A program made the position numbers and the translations under genes. This document shows positions 9,982 through 27,105 of a stretch of 64,000 nt of DNA, one piece after another. The notes beneath the pieces are model-generated. The model saw nothing but the letters and a program-made list of their open reading frames with translations, had not been told where the DNA came from and made no database searches. Source of the stretch: Strigamia acuminata. Taxonomy: Eukaryota > Arthropoda > Chilopoda > Geophilomorpha > Linotaeniidae. Position 1 is the first letter of the stretch. Each line of letters starts with the position of its first letter. The DNA lies in contig OX442314.1 of the NCBI GenBank assembly GCA_949358305.1, positions 16,361,060-16,425,059 of the forward strand. Direction: 5' to 3'.

Positions 9982-12900
9982 ATGGAGAACACCTCGACTA
10001 CATCACGGATTAAATTTCATAGCCAAAGTGAAGACAGCAGCAGTAGTAATCACGATATCACAATCGAAGATGTTGGTTTGTACACATTTGTCATTTTTGA
10101 ACGTTTAATTTTGTATTTTTTTTACTTAAATAGTTATTTTTTTACGTTGATAACTTTTATTTTTAATTCTATCGGCGAGTTTCGAATTTAAGTTTAATTG
10201 TTATTGATAGAAAGTGAAATAAAGGTGTGGTTCGAAAACGGGGACATGATAGGAAAATCTCTCGTTTCTGTATGGAAACGAGCACCGTAAAGAGGAAAAA
10301 AAATGTTTTCTCTGTTTAGTTCTGGGAATTTTTCTTTCATTTCGTTTTATCTGAAATCAGATTTTTTTAAAAATAATTTGAAATTTGATTTGAAAAAATT
10401 AATTCAACCTTAATTTATTTGTACATTTATTTATTTATTTATTTATTTATTTTCAGTTATGTTTGTTTTTATTTATTTTTTATTTATGATTTTATTTTGT
10501 TTTATTTTGTTTAGATTTAATTTAATCGAGTACGAGCGAGTAAAGTCCTGATTTACGTACGTCTATATTATTTTTATTTTATTTTAAATAAAAGAAAAAT
10601 GTTCTAGTCACATGGCGATTTTTTTCTCTTAAAAATTACTTTAAATTACATTGAAAGATCAAAGATTGATATCTTAAAAAAAGTGAAAGTATAATTTATT
10701 TTAATTTTATCGCTGTGTGATTTCTTCTAAACACCTACCTAAATTAACTCGTTGTTCCGTATTTAAACAGATGAGGTGATCCAACGAGCCTGCTCGCAAG
10801 GTCTATGGTCTACGGAAGAAGAAAATTCACACTCGCATGTTAAACCGTCAAAAAAAATGGCCTCGGATATAGCTCGCAACCGGCCATTTATTAAAATTAC
10901 AGAGCAACCGGCTTCAAAAGCGCTCCGATTTCGATACGAATGCGAGGGCCGATCTGCAGGAAGTTTGCCCGGTGCAAACAGCACGCAAGAAGTGAGAACC
11001 TACCCGACGATACAAGTAAAAGAATTTATTATTACAAAGTTAAATCTCCAAATTTTTAATTTTTTAACTTTTTTTAACAATTAGATCATGAATTATAGAG
11101 GACCAGTCGTCGTCGTAGTATCGTGCATCACTAAAGATTTACCATACCGGCCACACCCGCACAAATTAGTGGGAAAAGATGGATGCAAAAGAGGAATTTG
11201 CACCATGACGGTTAACTCTGAGAATATGATTTGCACGTAGGAAATTTTGATTTAAAATCAATGTGTAATATTAAAGTTAGAATTTATCGCGTAGGTTTTC
11301 CAATCTTGGAATTCAGTGCGTTAAGAAAAAAGACGTTGATGAAGCTTTGCGGGAGAGGGAAGTGCTTCGCGTGGATCCATTCAGAAGTACGACGCAATTA
11401 ACGAGTCATTTGTGATGGATAATTACTAAAAGATTAGTTTTATTTATCATTAGCGGGCTTTGATCATCGAAATCAAGCGAGTAACATCGACTTAAATTCA
11501 GTCCGGCTTTGTTTCCAAGCATTTATTGAGGGCTCTGAGAAAGATAAATTTACTCAGGCATTAACTCCTGTCGTATCAGATGCAATAACAGATAAAAGTA
11601 AATTTAAATTTATTCTATCGATTGTATTTTAAAATATCTCTCGATTCTCAATAGAGGCTACGGCGGAACTTGTAATATGCAAAATGAGTTCTTGTTCGGG
11701 GAGTGCCGATGGTAAAACTGAAATTATTTTGTTATGCGAAAAAATTGCGAAAGGTAAATATATTTAGTCGGTGTAATAATTACACGTATAAATAATTTGT
11801 AATTTTTTTTTTAATTAGATGATATTGACCTCGTGTTTTCTGAAGAGGAAAATGGTCGAGTTGTTTGGGAAGCATTAGGCGAATTCCAACCTAATGATGT
11901 CCATAAACAAGTATGTTGAACATTCCTCTTTTCCGGTTGTGATTTGGAAATATATTTAGTGTTTTTTAAAATGGTATTTATTAGGTCGCAATTACATTTC
12001 GAACTCCGCCCTACTACAATAAAGAAATCGTGCAACCAGTCGAGGTGCGTCTGCAACTTCGACGCAAATCGGACTTGACGATGAGTGAACCGAGGGCCTT
12101 TCAATACACACCTTTAGATTTAGGTATAAGGACTTTATCTTCGAAACGACTCAAGTTGGAATGCGAATTATTTCAACGAGTTTTATGTGCGTCCGAAGGA
12201 GGGGACCGAGAAACCAACGATTCGTCGGGCCCTTTTGTTGATCCACTTGTAAATGGAATGACATCCGACGTCTCGATGGGATTAAAGCGCAAAAATTCCA
12301 GCGCTATATTGGATCTATTTGTTTAATCACAATTTTTAATTTAGAATTAAAGCGATTAATTTATTTTTAAATTCAGATTATATGCAATTATGTTTCTAAA
12401 CATATCTGTGGCGATGATTTTATTTTATGTCGAAAGAAATTTTTGTTGGTCGGTTTTTCAAATATTTTTTATTTTTGTAGATCCACAAGGATTACAAAAA
12501 AAGCGTAAAAAAGTATCTGACGATAGTTTGCAGAAATATCTCAGTCAAAACACGACTATACCGTCAATGAGTGAGTATAGTATATTTTCAATATCTAATC
12601 TCCAACCTGCTGTTTTTCTTTATTTTATTTTACTTTCTTTCAGTAATACTTCTTTGCACTTTCTTTTATTTTATTCAATGATTTTAAGGCATAAGGAAAT
12701 TTTTTTGCGGGGGTTTTCAATTATAATTTATCATTTTTTTTGTTTATCTTTTTTTATCATCACATTTGTCGATTCTTATTAATCATCAAGTTTATTTGTT
12801 TTATTATTTGATTAATTTAATTTCTATTTATTTTTAAAAGCGCAGGATGGAGTGATAAAAATATTAGATAATTGGAAGTAATATTTAAAAATTGAAAAAG

Positions 12901-14668
12901 AATTTGAAAACTTGTGCGGTGATTTTTCAAATTTAAATAAAAGTTTGACTGTGTGAGAGAATTTAGGACTTAGGAGCGTGTTTGTATAAATAGGTGGAAA
13001 TTGCAGTTGCGACGGAAAAAAGTTTGTTGATTAATGAAATTGTTATCCGAAATGTTTTATGACGGGGAGAGATTTTGTTATTTGTAATTAAGTATATAAA
13101 TAATAAAATTCTCAACCTAGCATTTGGTGTGTACTTTGTAAGTATAAACTGTTGAAGTTAATTGTTTGGGAAAATTTAAAAAAAAAAAAAAAAAAAATCA
13201 GTTATTGCTCAGAAAATGACAATTGTCAGATATTTAATGTACAGTTCTAAAAAGGTTTCACAGTACGAGTGTATGAACATTTTGTGCCAAAGATTTTATT
13301 ATTATTATTATTATTGAAACACTCCCAACTTATTGTAGGTAGTAGATAAGGTAAACATTTTTACGACGTTATAAGTGCAGATATTTTAGTAGTAAAAAAA
13401 AATAGCTTTGATACTGATCTTGATATGATTCTGGAATGGCATGTTTTAACATTTAACAGTAGAATATTCATTAGTCTCGGGATAATGACATAATGTTAAT
13501 AATTTGCTTGCATTTTTCCTCAATTAATTTTTAGCTTCCTTATCAATGTAAGTATTAAAAAGTTCCACATGTGTTTTGTGGTTTCTAAAATCATTGATTG
13601 TGTTAATTCTTTTCCTATTTGTGTAATATGGTGGATTTATATATTTGTAATAGATCGAAATTGATTATTTTGGTTATTTCTTTGCAAAGTAATTTTTTTA
13701 AGAAAATTTGCCAATATGTGAAAACAAAATTCAAAATAAAAGCTATAAAAACTTAAAGGAATCGTTTTCATTCCTGGTTTTCCTTTTCTTGGCTTTTTTT
13801 TTTATTTTCATATTTCTTTTTCGTTTTTTATTTTATTTTTATTTTATTTTTTTATTTTTTCAATTTTTATTTAAATGATTTTTAGGGCCAGTTGTGAGGC
13901 CTTTTTCAAGCGTACACCCTGTTCCATCAACTTCGGGTGGAAATATAATGGCTCCACGATCGGTTATTACACCTAAACGGTTCATTAAGCAAGAAGGTAA
14001 TTTTTTTCATTTAATAAGTTTTATTTCCTTGTAAATAAAAATGTCTAATTTTTTTGTTATCACGTTTTAAAGAACCTTCGCGGCTTCCTACACCAGTTTA
14101 TACTTTTACAACTGCAAATACAATTGTACAGCAACCTATAAATTTCTACCAGAGTATTGCGCAAACTTCCATTCCATCACAGTCACAATCACCATTCAAT
14201 GATCGGATGCAAGTGTCGCCCAACCCATTGCAAATGAATATGGGATTATCCAGCCATCAACCATCGCCCATGTCAACTGACACCTCTCAAACTTCTTGCT
14301 TAACTGAAGCGATGGCGGTTTTGGGTAATTTGGGTGATCCCAATTTGGGCGATCCAAATTTGGTTTATCAAAACGCTGCAGCTGCGAATCAGCAATTGTG
14401 TGGTGTCAAGGAAAAAGAGCCGAATCAAGAAGATATGCAACTGACAAGTTTGGACTTTAATTTGTCGCTTGATTCGAATGACTTTAAGAATTTGTTGCCG
14501 GGTTCTGATGCAAGTCTCAATGCATTAGTTTCGACAATGAGCAATAACAGTCTTCATTTTTCATCTTTAGACAGTATGGCTCCCGAAACACCCGACAGTT
14601 TCAACCTCATTCAAAACGAAATTATGCCTTTTACTCCAATGGGGCAAAACGTGCATCATCAGCAATGA
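9982..14668 (+). CDS. dl: Rel/NF-kappaB transcription factor dorsal
   Basis: Eleven exons (9982-10075, 10771-11015, 11085-11236, 11295-11386, 11454-11597, 11655-11753, 11819-11910, 11985-12123, 12481-12570, 13886-13996, 14073-14668) give 617 aa. Dorsal is the nuclear effector of Toll signalling in dorsoventral patterning and immunity, held in the cytoplasm by Cactus. The Rel homology domain begins at [20 protein letters not shown]; the DNA-contacting loop [14 protein letters not shown] is intact, as is the dimerisation/IPT half ([24 protein letters not shown]). A basic nuclear localisation signal (QKKRKKVSD) starts the next exon. The C-terminal part is Gln/Ser/Pro-rich, as expected for an activation domain, and there are no ankyrin repeats, so this is not Relish. 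The start ATG at 9982 was chosen because the longer frame upstream begins only at TTG. A poly(A) signal AATAAA lies at 15087. Confidence 0.94.
12124..12326 (+). CDS. candidate intron-retained alternative C-terminus of dorsal
   Basis: If the donor at 12124 is not used, the Rel-domain exon reads on in frame for 67 codons to a stop at 12324-12326. The extension is less AT-rich than the surrounding intron and codes for charged segments such as [15 protein letters not shown] and GLKRKNSS. It would replace the normal nuclear localisation exon and activation domain, giving a short Rel protein. Drosophila dorsal also has a short alternatively spliced form; the comparison is from general knowledge. 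Transcript evidence is absent, so this is a candidate only. Confidence 0.45.
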
Positions 14669-15140
14669 CAGATTCATAATTGAAAGAAATTTTCTAAGAT
14701 TACCCTATGTAACCTTTTTTTTTAATACTTGAAGTTTTTATTCAATTGACAAATTTTGATGGATTAACAATTTTTACCTTTTATACTGTGTAGAAAGGTT
14801 AAGGTTCTAATGAATTAGCACTTTAGATGACAAATTTTAAAACTCGATTTACCTGTGTTAATGTTCAACCGTTCTACCGTAAACGTTTATTTTGTTGACT
14901 CTAATTTTCATACATTTGTTACGGATTTCTGGAAATATTTTTGAATTGTTTGTTGAACATGAGTAAAATAATCAAATTTTGGTTTGAAAAAATGTATTTT
15001 TATATATATCCTTGTTGAACATAATTTTTATAAATTTTGTTTGTTATTCATGTATTTTATTATAGAGTCAATTGTATCTTTGTACGAATAAATACTTCAG
15101 AAGGTAAAAATAATTTTTTTTATTTTTATTGAGATCATTT
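14669..15140. other. dorsal 3' UTR and convergent spacer
   Basis: A very AT-rich 472-bp stretch between the converging dorsal (+) and Pus10 (-) stop codons. It includes the AATAAA at 15087 for dorsal. No coding exon is visible. Confidence 0.6.
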
Positions 15141-17576
15141 TTATGTAGATGATTCTTCTTCTTCAATAGTGGGTGGCCAGTCTAATTGCACAGACTAAAA
15201 TATAAACAAAAACTATAAATCCAATTCCAAAGACATTTCTGCATATTTTACCTCGACATCCAATTCTAAAATATCAGTTTCAACATTAAGTAAAGTTCCC
15301 AGGCTCGGTTCCGTTCTGCCAAAATCTCCGTGTACAAATTCTTTAACGTAACTGGAAATTAATGTAAGGAATTTTGTCTAGTTTAACCTCAATTTATATT
15401 TTTCTTTCAAATAAAGGATACGTTCCAGCCTGAGTGGTTAAAACGATCTTAAAATGATATGTATCGATCAGCGAAGCTTTAATCTCGTGCACGACCCTCT
15501 GTCGTACTGCGAGAGGCCGTCTGTGCAAAACACGAATTGGTGTCTTTTGTCGAAGTGTCAAATTTTGAAAGTTTTGCAGCAAATTTAACCGTTCTGCAGT
15601 TAATGGTTGACGTGAAAAACAACGAGCTGAATATGTTTTGGTTTTTTTTTCTTCACCAACTCTCAATTCTGAAACCTCGTCTCTGTAAAAAGTAAGTCAG
15701 TCAAAGTGTATCCCAGTTCAGATTTTAAAAAACATACCTCCTCACTATTTGAAGATCTCGAACAGCTATATCATTTGTACTTTGATTAATTTCCTACAAA
15801 CCAAAATTTCATTATTAGCCATCCTGATGAATTGACTAAACATTATATTTTACTTTTTGAAATGCTTGGATTTGACGTTGAGTAAACCGTATTCTCCGCG
15901 GGTTAACAAATTCCAATACAAATGGACGACCTGTAACAATTTAATTTTTACTTATTCAATTATTTTTTTCTTAGGTAAATTAAATTAATAATATTTCAAA
16001 CCTCTTCCTAATGTTCTGACATCAACATCTTCACGCCCCGACGCAGAAAATTTGACATCTAGACCATTAATTTGATTTAATTAATGAATAACGCAATTTT
16101 TCCACTTATTTCCCTACCATCGGCTTTAAAATAAATTTCTAGTTTTTCACAAATCAATTCTTGAATTGATGTTTCCATCAACTTCTCACCATCTATTAGC
16201 CATGGAGTTTGGCTTAACTTTCTGGAAAATTTGTTGTACCGTCCTAAATGTAAGAAAAATGGAATTTAATGAAGGAAAATTCATTAAAATCTACTTCGAA
16301 CCTCCTAGATATAACGATTTGTGGAAACATTTTACTTCCTTGTAAAATGATACCGAATTAGGAATCAATGGAGGCCATTGTGTGCAGCTGTAAGTAATTT
16401 ATATTTAATTTATATCCATTATTTTAACTTATACAATTAACTCCCTTTGGACCGGGCATAGATCTAGACAGAAAGTCTCTCTGGGCACTCGTCTAGACCG
16501 GGCGCTTTTTCCTGGATCCGCCTTTGCCCGGTCTAGAGGGAGTTCACCGTACATTAATAATTCATATTATACCTTATAATCTTTTCGTCATCGAGTTCTG
16601 TTATTGCTTTTTCCACTTTGGCACGAGAAGGACCAAATTTCTAAAAAAAAAAAAAAAAATTAAATATCAGGGTATTTTAAAACTGAATTACTTGTAAATT
16701 GTAATCTTACTTTTAAATTTTTCTTCGGAGTGTTATCGATCCAGTCCAACTTATTCAAACTGTAAAAAGATAAAAAGATAAAATTTGATTTATGGTATTA
16801 AAATACTTTTCTTCTTTTTTTTCCCCAATTTCCTTACATTTCTTCACATTCCTTTGAATCATTTTCATAATTCGTTGTAATAATAATATCAAATTTGCTA
16901 ACAAAGTTAAATGAAACATGGAATTCATTTTCAACCATTGCGCCTACAATCCACTTCCACACTTCTTTAACACTCGATGGCTGTTGATTCGCATACATTT
17001 TTGGAAATTTTCTTTTCAAATAAACTTGAATAATATGCTAAAAAAAAAAGAAACACAAAAGAAACAAAGTTACAGCAAAAATAAGCGGAAACTACGGTAT
17101 ACTTACGTCTTGCAAAATACAACACAGGGGGATTGTTAAAGCCAATACAAAATCTTCAAACTGATAATCCAATCTTTTTACACTAGCAATAATCTATAAA
17201 AAAAAATAATTAATAACTTGCGAGTCTTGAATAAACCACCCGTACTTGTGAAATTTCAGAAATGTCACACAATTCTTGCAAGATCCCATAGCAAGCAACA
17301 CAAGGGTTTAAACGTTCCCTCTTCACTTTAGGCGCTTCATTGTCAATTTTCTCATCGAGATATTTAGCAATTTCCTATAAAAATATTAATTTATATTTTA
17401 TAAAGTTAAAGCCAGGCGAAACTTTTAGTATGACAAACTTCTTTGACAGCTTCGACAGACCGAAAAACCTCAATTTCCTTCACGTTAATATATCGTAAAA
17501 TGCATTTAGGACAAAATCCTGCATGCTGTAGTTCCTTAACAATACTTGTCACTTCTTCCTTAGCATCCGTAATCAT
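15141..17576 (-). CDS. Pus10: tRNA pseudouridine synthase Pus10
   Basis: Fourteen exons (17576-17439, 17374-17246, 17193-17107, 17037-16838, 16759-16711, 16640-16573, 16387-16302, 16243-16118, 16058-16002, 15930-15854, 15793-15738, 15682-15422, 15351-15252, 15194-15141) give 495 aa. Pus10 makes pseudouridine 54/55 in tRNA. The N-terminal zinc site is formed by FCPKC and NPCVACYG. The catalytic core contains SASGREDVDVRTLG, with the catalytic Asp, and RPFVLEFVNPRR; then comes the conserved RVLHRRPLAVR and QAGTYVKEFVHGDFGRTEPS near the end. The human protein is about 529 aa, so the length is normal. ATG 17576 is the first real start; the frame upstream opens only at TTG. The gene is divergent from the C1orf198-like gene, 287 bp away. 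Intron 6 contains a small inverted-repeat element. Confidence 0.95.
16439..16544. mobile_element. 106-bp inverted-repeat element (MITE-like) in a Pus10 intron
   Basis: The ends are AACTCCCTTTGGACCGGGCA and, inverted, AACTCCCTCTAGACCGGGCA: 17 of 20 bases match. Inside, the module TCTAGAC(C)GGGC recurs, so the whole segment can fold into a GC-rich hairpin. It stands out sharply from the AT-rich intron. No clear target duplication is visible and the family is not recognised. Confidence 0.6.
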
Positions 17577-17863
17577 CTTCAGACTTGGTATCAATCAATT
17601 CAACGTGTGTTGGCTTTTGTTGGCTTACACGATAGTCTACCTAACCGCCGCCAGTGCACGACACGTATCCGTATTCTTACCGGAAGTTGTCGGTTTCTGG
17701 CTGGTTGGATGGTTGGATCAGCTGCTTGTCATCTTTTTGTGTGGACGATATATTTGTTATACACTTTGGGTGGAGACGTGGAGGTTTGATCGTTTAGATC
17801 GAATGAAATGTTTACTTCTGCTTTTCCTTTGTGTTATTTTTAAATTCCCACGTGTCAATTGCC

Positions 17864-18767
17864 ATGTGTGCAATGTTTAAATCAAATCCAGATTATGATG
17901 CAGAAAATTATTTCTCGTCGATTAATTCAATGGCCAAACGGATTGTCATGGACACTGTTTCATTGCAAGCAACTCATGCGGAAAAATGGAAAGACCTTCA
18001 ATATTCCGATCAGGATGATTTAATAACGCAGAATTTCATGAAACCAGCTATGACGGAAAATCAGCTCAATGTTTCTTCCTCAACCGAACAGAATTGTTTT
18101 CCAAAATTGAAGATTACGCCTGGGCAAAAAATTGTTGTTGAAGAGGACAATGCGAATAGATTAAGAGCTGTAATTGATATTTATATAAGTGGTTTTAATT
18201 TCTCGGCTGAATTCTGCTTTGAATTTTAGGGCAAATCGTGGCGAGATGAACATTCTGCTCCTTTTATGTGGGAATCGAAAGTAAATTGCACGTACATAAT
18301 AATTGTATCTACTAAAATGATTTTATTTTTTAGAGTCAACTAAATTTGAGTTATATATTGCAAGAAATTCCACCTGAAACTCCAAACGTGGAGGAAATGA
18401 AACCCGAGGAAGTTGTAGCTGTTGACATGAAGCCGGAACATGAAGCGAGTGAAACTTGCGATGCTGAATCTCAGAATGTTAAACAGCAAAGTTTTAAAAT
18501 GAAGGAAGAGGTTGTAAAGAGAAGTCATTCGAAAAAGAAGATTGCACCTCCGATTCCAATTCCGGTTACAGCCCAGAAAGAGGTGGAACCTGCTGCAGTG
18601 AGAAAAGAGATTAAGGTTGAAAAAATGCATTCACCGGTATCTGACGATGAAAACGTAATTCAGTGGACAAACAAAAGCAGAATAGTTTTTACGTTTAATA
18701 CCTTTTCTTCTTTTTATTTTAGGATGGTATTCCAAAAACTGGATTTGATTTTTTGGATAATTGGTAG
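17864..18767 (+). CDS. C1orf198-like protein (DUF4706 type)
   Basis: Four exons (17864-18169, 18230-18280, 18334-18654, 18723-18767) give 240 aa. The function is unknown. Homology to vertebrate C1orf198 is shown by three matching blocks: the N-terminal YFSSINSMAKRI...KWKDL, the central WRDEHSAPFMWESKSQL, and the C-terminal end KTGFDFLDNW, which is the hallmark of the family. Between them lies a low-complexity, Glu/Pro/Lys-rich linker. Start choice: ATG 17864 or 17873; the frame further upstream begins only with GTG. A poly(A) signal lies near 18917. Confidence 0.85.
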
Positions 18768-19166
18768 GCCGTATTTTGTTCATGTTCAACAGCAATAATT
18801 AATAAACATTGAAACTTGTTGTATGTACAATATGTTCTGCGAATATTTGTAACACTTAACATATATATTTATACTTTTTACCACTAAGCTTTTGTATTTA
18901 TTTTTAATTTTTTTATTCAATAAAAGTGTTTACAGCCTTGATATTTATTTCTTCGATTCTGTTTCAAACAGTAATTAACATTTTATTTTCAGGTGTTTCA
19001 TTACGGTATTATTTATTATTGAAATAGAATAAACCACCACTAGATGTCGTTAAACTTGAGGTACGTAGCGAAATGTAGATGGCGATTGTGATGATGAGTT
19101 CATGAGTGCTACAAACGTGGCATCGTTTTTGTAGATTTAATCAGCCTTAATTTTCAAATTTTCGTC
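18768..19166. other. intergenic between C1orf198-like gene and ZFPL1
   Basis: A 399-bp spacer, first half 3' UTR with AATAAA near 18917, second half probably the ZFPL1 promoter. No further feature is seen. Confidence 0.5.
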
Positions 19167-20449
19167 ATGGGTCTCTGTAAATGTCCGAAAAAGAAGGTGA
19201 CAAACCAGTTCTGCTTTGAACATCGAGTCAATGTGTGCGAGCATTGTATGGTGACGAACCATCCGAAGGTGTGTATTTCCCGGTGAAAAATAAAGAAATT
19301 GACATTGAATTTGTTTTATTATTTATTCTCTTAGTGCATTGTGCAGTCGTATTTACAATGGCTTCAAGATAGTGACTACAACCCCACCTGCGAATTATGT
19401 AAAACACAGTTGGAAGGAGAATGTGTCAGATTGACTTGTTACCGTAAGTTTTGTCACAAGTAAACACCGTAAACATAAATTACAATATTACGATCTTTCT
19501 CTCTTTTGTCAGATGTTTTTCACTGGTCGTGCTTGGATAATTTTGCCAGTGCACTCCCAGCTCACACGGCCCCGGCCGGCTACACATGCCCGAACTGTCA
19601 CGTGTCAATTTTCCCCGCTCCAAATGTTGTTTCGCCAGTTGCTGACAATCTTCGGTCAATTTTGTCAAAAGCTGCTTGGGCTCGTCCTGCTTTTGGCCTG
19701 CCCTTGGCAAGTTTATTTTTATTTGTTATCGAAATTATCTTAATTAGTGTATTTACAGATTGAATCGGGCAGTGAAGATAATACGTCGGTCGTAACGAAC
19801 GGAAATCATTCCTCCTCTGCGTTGGCTTCGTCTTCATTTACACACAAAGAATCTTTGTCCATTGAACCAAAAACAACAACTTGGTCTTCTTCCGTTGTTA
19901 ATACGAACACCCAGAGAACTTCAACTAATGCCACTCACACTGCTGCAAACTTTGCTCCAACAAGTGTAACCTATCCTAGCGTAATATCTGGTTAGCAAAC
20001 ATGATTAGCAATTTTAAAAAAGGGCTTGTTTAATTAATTTTATAATTTAGCTCAGGGTACTTCACCCAGGAAACTGTACGATTCAACTGATCACTTTTCA
20101 CTGTTGAACACATCGACTGATCACGATGAAAATAAGTACAAAAGAAGATCCGCTCTTGAATGGCTAGCAAGATGGTTCAAGTAAATATTTTTTTGTTGGA
20201 AATACATAGAAGCATGAATTCCTTTGTTTTATGTTATTTATTTTATTTTATTTTAGATCTCGAACAAATGCACGAGGTCGGCCTGATCCCCATTGGAGAT
20301 TTAAGCGTTGGGTCATAGTGGCTATTCTTGTGTTGCTGGGCTTCTTCACGTTAATTATGGTTTTTATACGTCTGGGAAGAGCTGCAGCTGATGATGATCC
20401 TTTTTTAAACCCAATGGCTAATCCACAAATCAGAGTTAACGAAAGATAA
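19167..20449 (+). CDS. ZFPL1: zinc finger protein-like 1 (Golgi RING-like membrane protein)
   Basis: Six exons (19167-19268, 19335-19443, 19513-19706, 19759-19990, 20051-20180, 20257-20449) give 319 aa. ZFPL1 is a cis-Golgi integral membrane protein needed for GM130 attachment. The N-terminus has the B-box-like [20 protein letters not shown] and VNVCEHC, then a RING-like domain ([28 protein letters not shown]). A Ser/Thr-rich linker precedes the single C-terminal membrane helix [19 protein letters not shown], followed by [18 protein letters not shown], all as in the human protein. Intron 3 has a GC-AG boundary (TTG|GCAAGT): using GT here would give a stop, while GC-AG restores the conserved GLPLIES sequence. 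Confidence 0.95.
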
Positions 20450-20739
20450 AAGCCAAAACTGATTGCGAATAGTTTGGAGCTTTGATACAATTATTTTGTG
20501 TATTTTGCTTTTATTTGTATGGATCTATTTAAACACGTTAATTCTAGTGTACAAATAAAAATGCATGCTCTTGTAGTCATCTAAAAATTCTAATATAAAA
20601 AAAATTGGATTCAATAATTTTTAAGTTCAAAATATTTTAATTCGATATATGGACATACTAAAATTTAATCGATCATGATTTGTGGTAAGTTTTTTTTTTT
20701 TTTTTGTTGTTACAATTTTAAATTCAGCTTTAAACTATT

Positions 20740-21211
20740 TTATAGCATATAATATTCAGGATGATAATGAATGAATAGAGCTTCCACGCACATACGCATT
20801 AAAAATAATATTACACTTGAGCCTGAAAGATAAAATTGTTTTCTTTTAGTTAATAAATTTCGGATGAACGTACTCGTTTACCAAGTGCGATTATACACAC
20901 AGTGTGCGAAAAATACTTGGAATAACCACTTTCGTAACCAGATACAAACCCCATTGCTGCGAAGATAAAGCCTGCGGTATGACTTATCTGAAAGCACAAA
21001 AATGTATAAATTGACTTTTTATTTTGTTTCTTGAGTTTACCAAAACGATGTACAGCCATTGGCTGGAGGAATGCGACACATCACCTGTGTACGCATCGTA
21101 TACAATGTTGTCATTAATGAGTATTATAGTACAAAATATTTGTAAACTTATTGACAAGGTCATGAATAGGTCGGTGACTCGTATTCGCTTGCAAAAAAAT
21201 AGTATCCTCAT
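20740..21211 (-). CDS. small multi-pass membrane protein, unrecognised
   Basis: Three exons (21211-21041, 20987-20882, 20822-20740) join in frame into 119 aa. Three hydrophobic segments are visible: around LFMTLSISLQIFCTIILI, HTAGFIFAAMGFVSG, and TVCIIALGSSVILFLM. I do not recognise the family. Support comes from clean splice sites in matching phases and from the spacing of the membrane segments. The start at 21211 is the first ATG in frame; a further 5' exon is possible. It converges with ZFPL1, the two stop codons being about 290 bp apart. Confidence 0.6.
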
Positions 21212-26271
<5,060 letters not shown>

Positions 26272-27105
26272 AAAAAGAATGATTTTCAAAGTTAATTACA
26301 ATTATTTGTAATGTTTCAGTCTCGAGTTTAGCAGTTAATGTCATAACAGTTATTTGTTTGGAATTGTTTTTAATATTAAAGACCAAAATTAAAAAGTGTT
26401 TTTCTTGTTAAATTTGTATTTTTTTTTATTTTGTTTCAGTTTATTATAAACTCGAGTGTTTGTTTATTTTAATTAGTAAAGATTGTTTATCACAAACCAA
26501 AAAAGTTTTTATCGCTTTCAACTTTCTACATTTTAAGCTAAATTTAAACAAACTGCATGAATGAAGTTATAGACATAAACTTTAACTTAAAATGTACAAA
26601 AATATACTTATAAATTCTTCCATGTAATGTGAAATAGATTGTTGATATAAACGTTACTATTAAAATATTTAGTCAAGCAAAATTTATTCTTTATTCTTGA
26701 AACTTACTTAAAGCTGTGAACTGGCAAATAGGTAGCGAGACAATCCGCAATTGACGTCATTTCTCTATTCCTTTGAGGTTGTTGATTGTTTTTGTGATAA
26801 ACGAATAGCCCTACACAGTAACGATTTTACAGCGAGGTTCTTATATTACGAAATCAAATACGCTTGCAGTTCAAATCTTTCAGCATTAATTCTTTATTTT
26901 TTATTTGTCGCACTACATCTGATACTGATAAATTGATATTAATGAGAATTTATACGGTAATGATAGATATGATAATTAAAATTCTAAAGAACGATAACAC
27001 TCACTATTATACGAATTAATATTATTTGTGCTATATCGATTGAAAAAAGTACGTGATTAAAATTAGTTGCGTTACATTAAAAATAAGTGAACAGAAAATT
27101 ATTAT
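26272..27105. other. convergent intergenic spacer
   Basis: 834 bp of AT-rich sequence between the kinase stop (+) and the DEG/ENaC stop (-). No supported gene, RNA or repeat. Confidence 0.5.

Noticed and set aside
10430-10453. TTTA microsatellite in dorsal intron 1
   Set aside because: Simple repeat of a type common in this AT-rich genome; no further structure.
17443-17863. 145-aa plus-strand frame over the Pus10 first exon and spacer
   Set aside because: It is antisense to the well-supported Pus10 exon 1 and has no coding resemblance.
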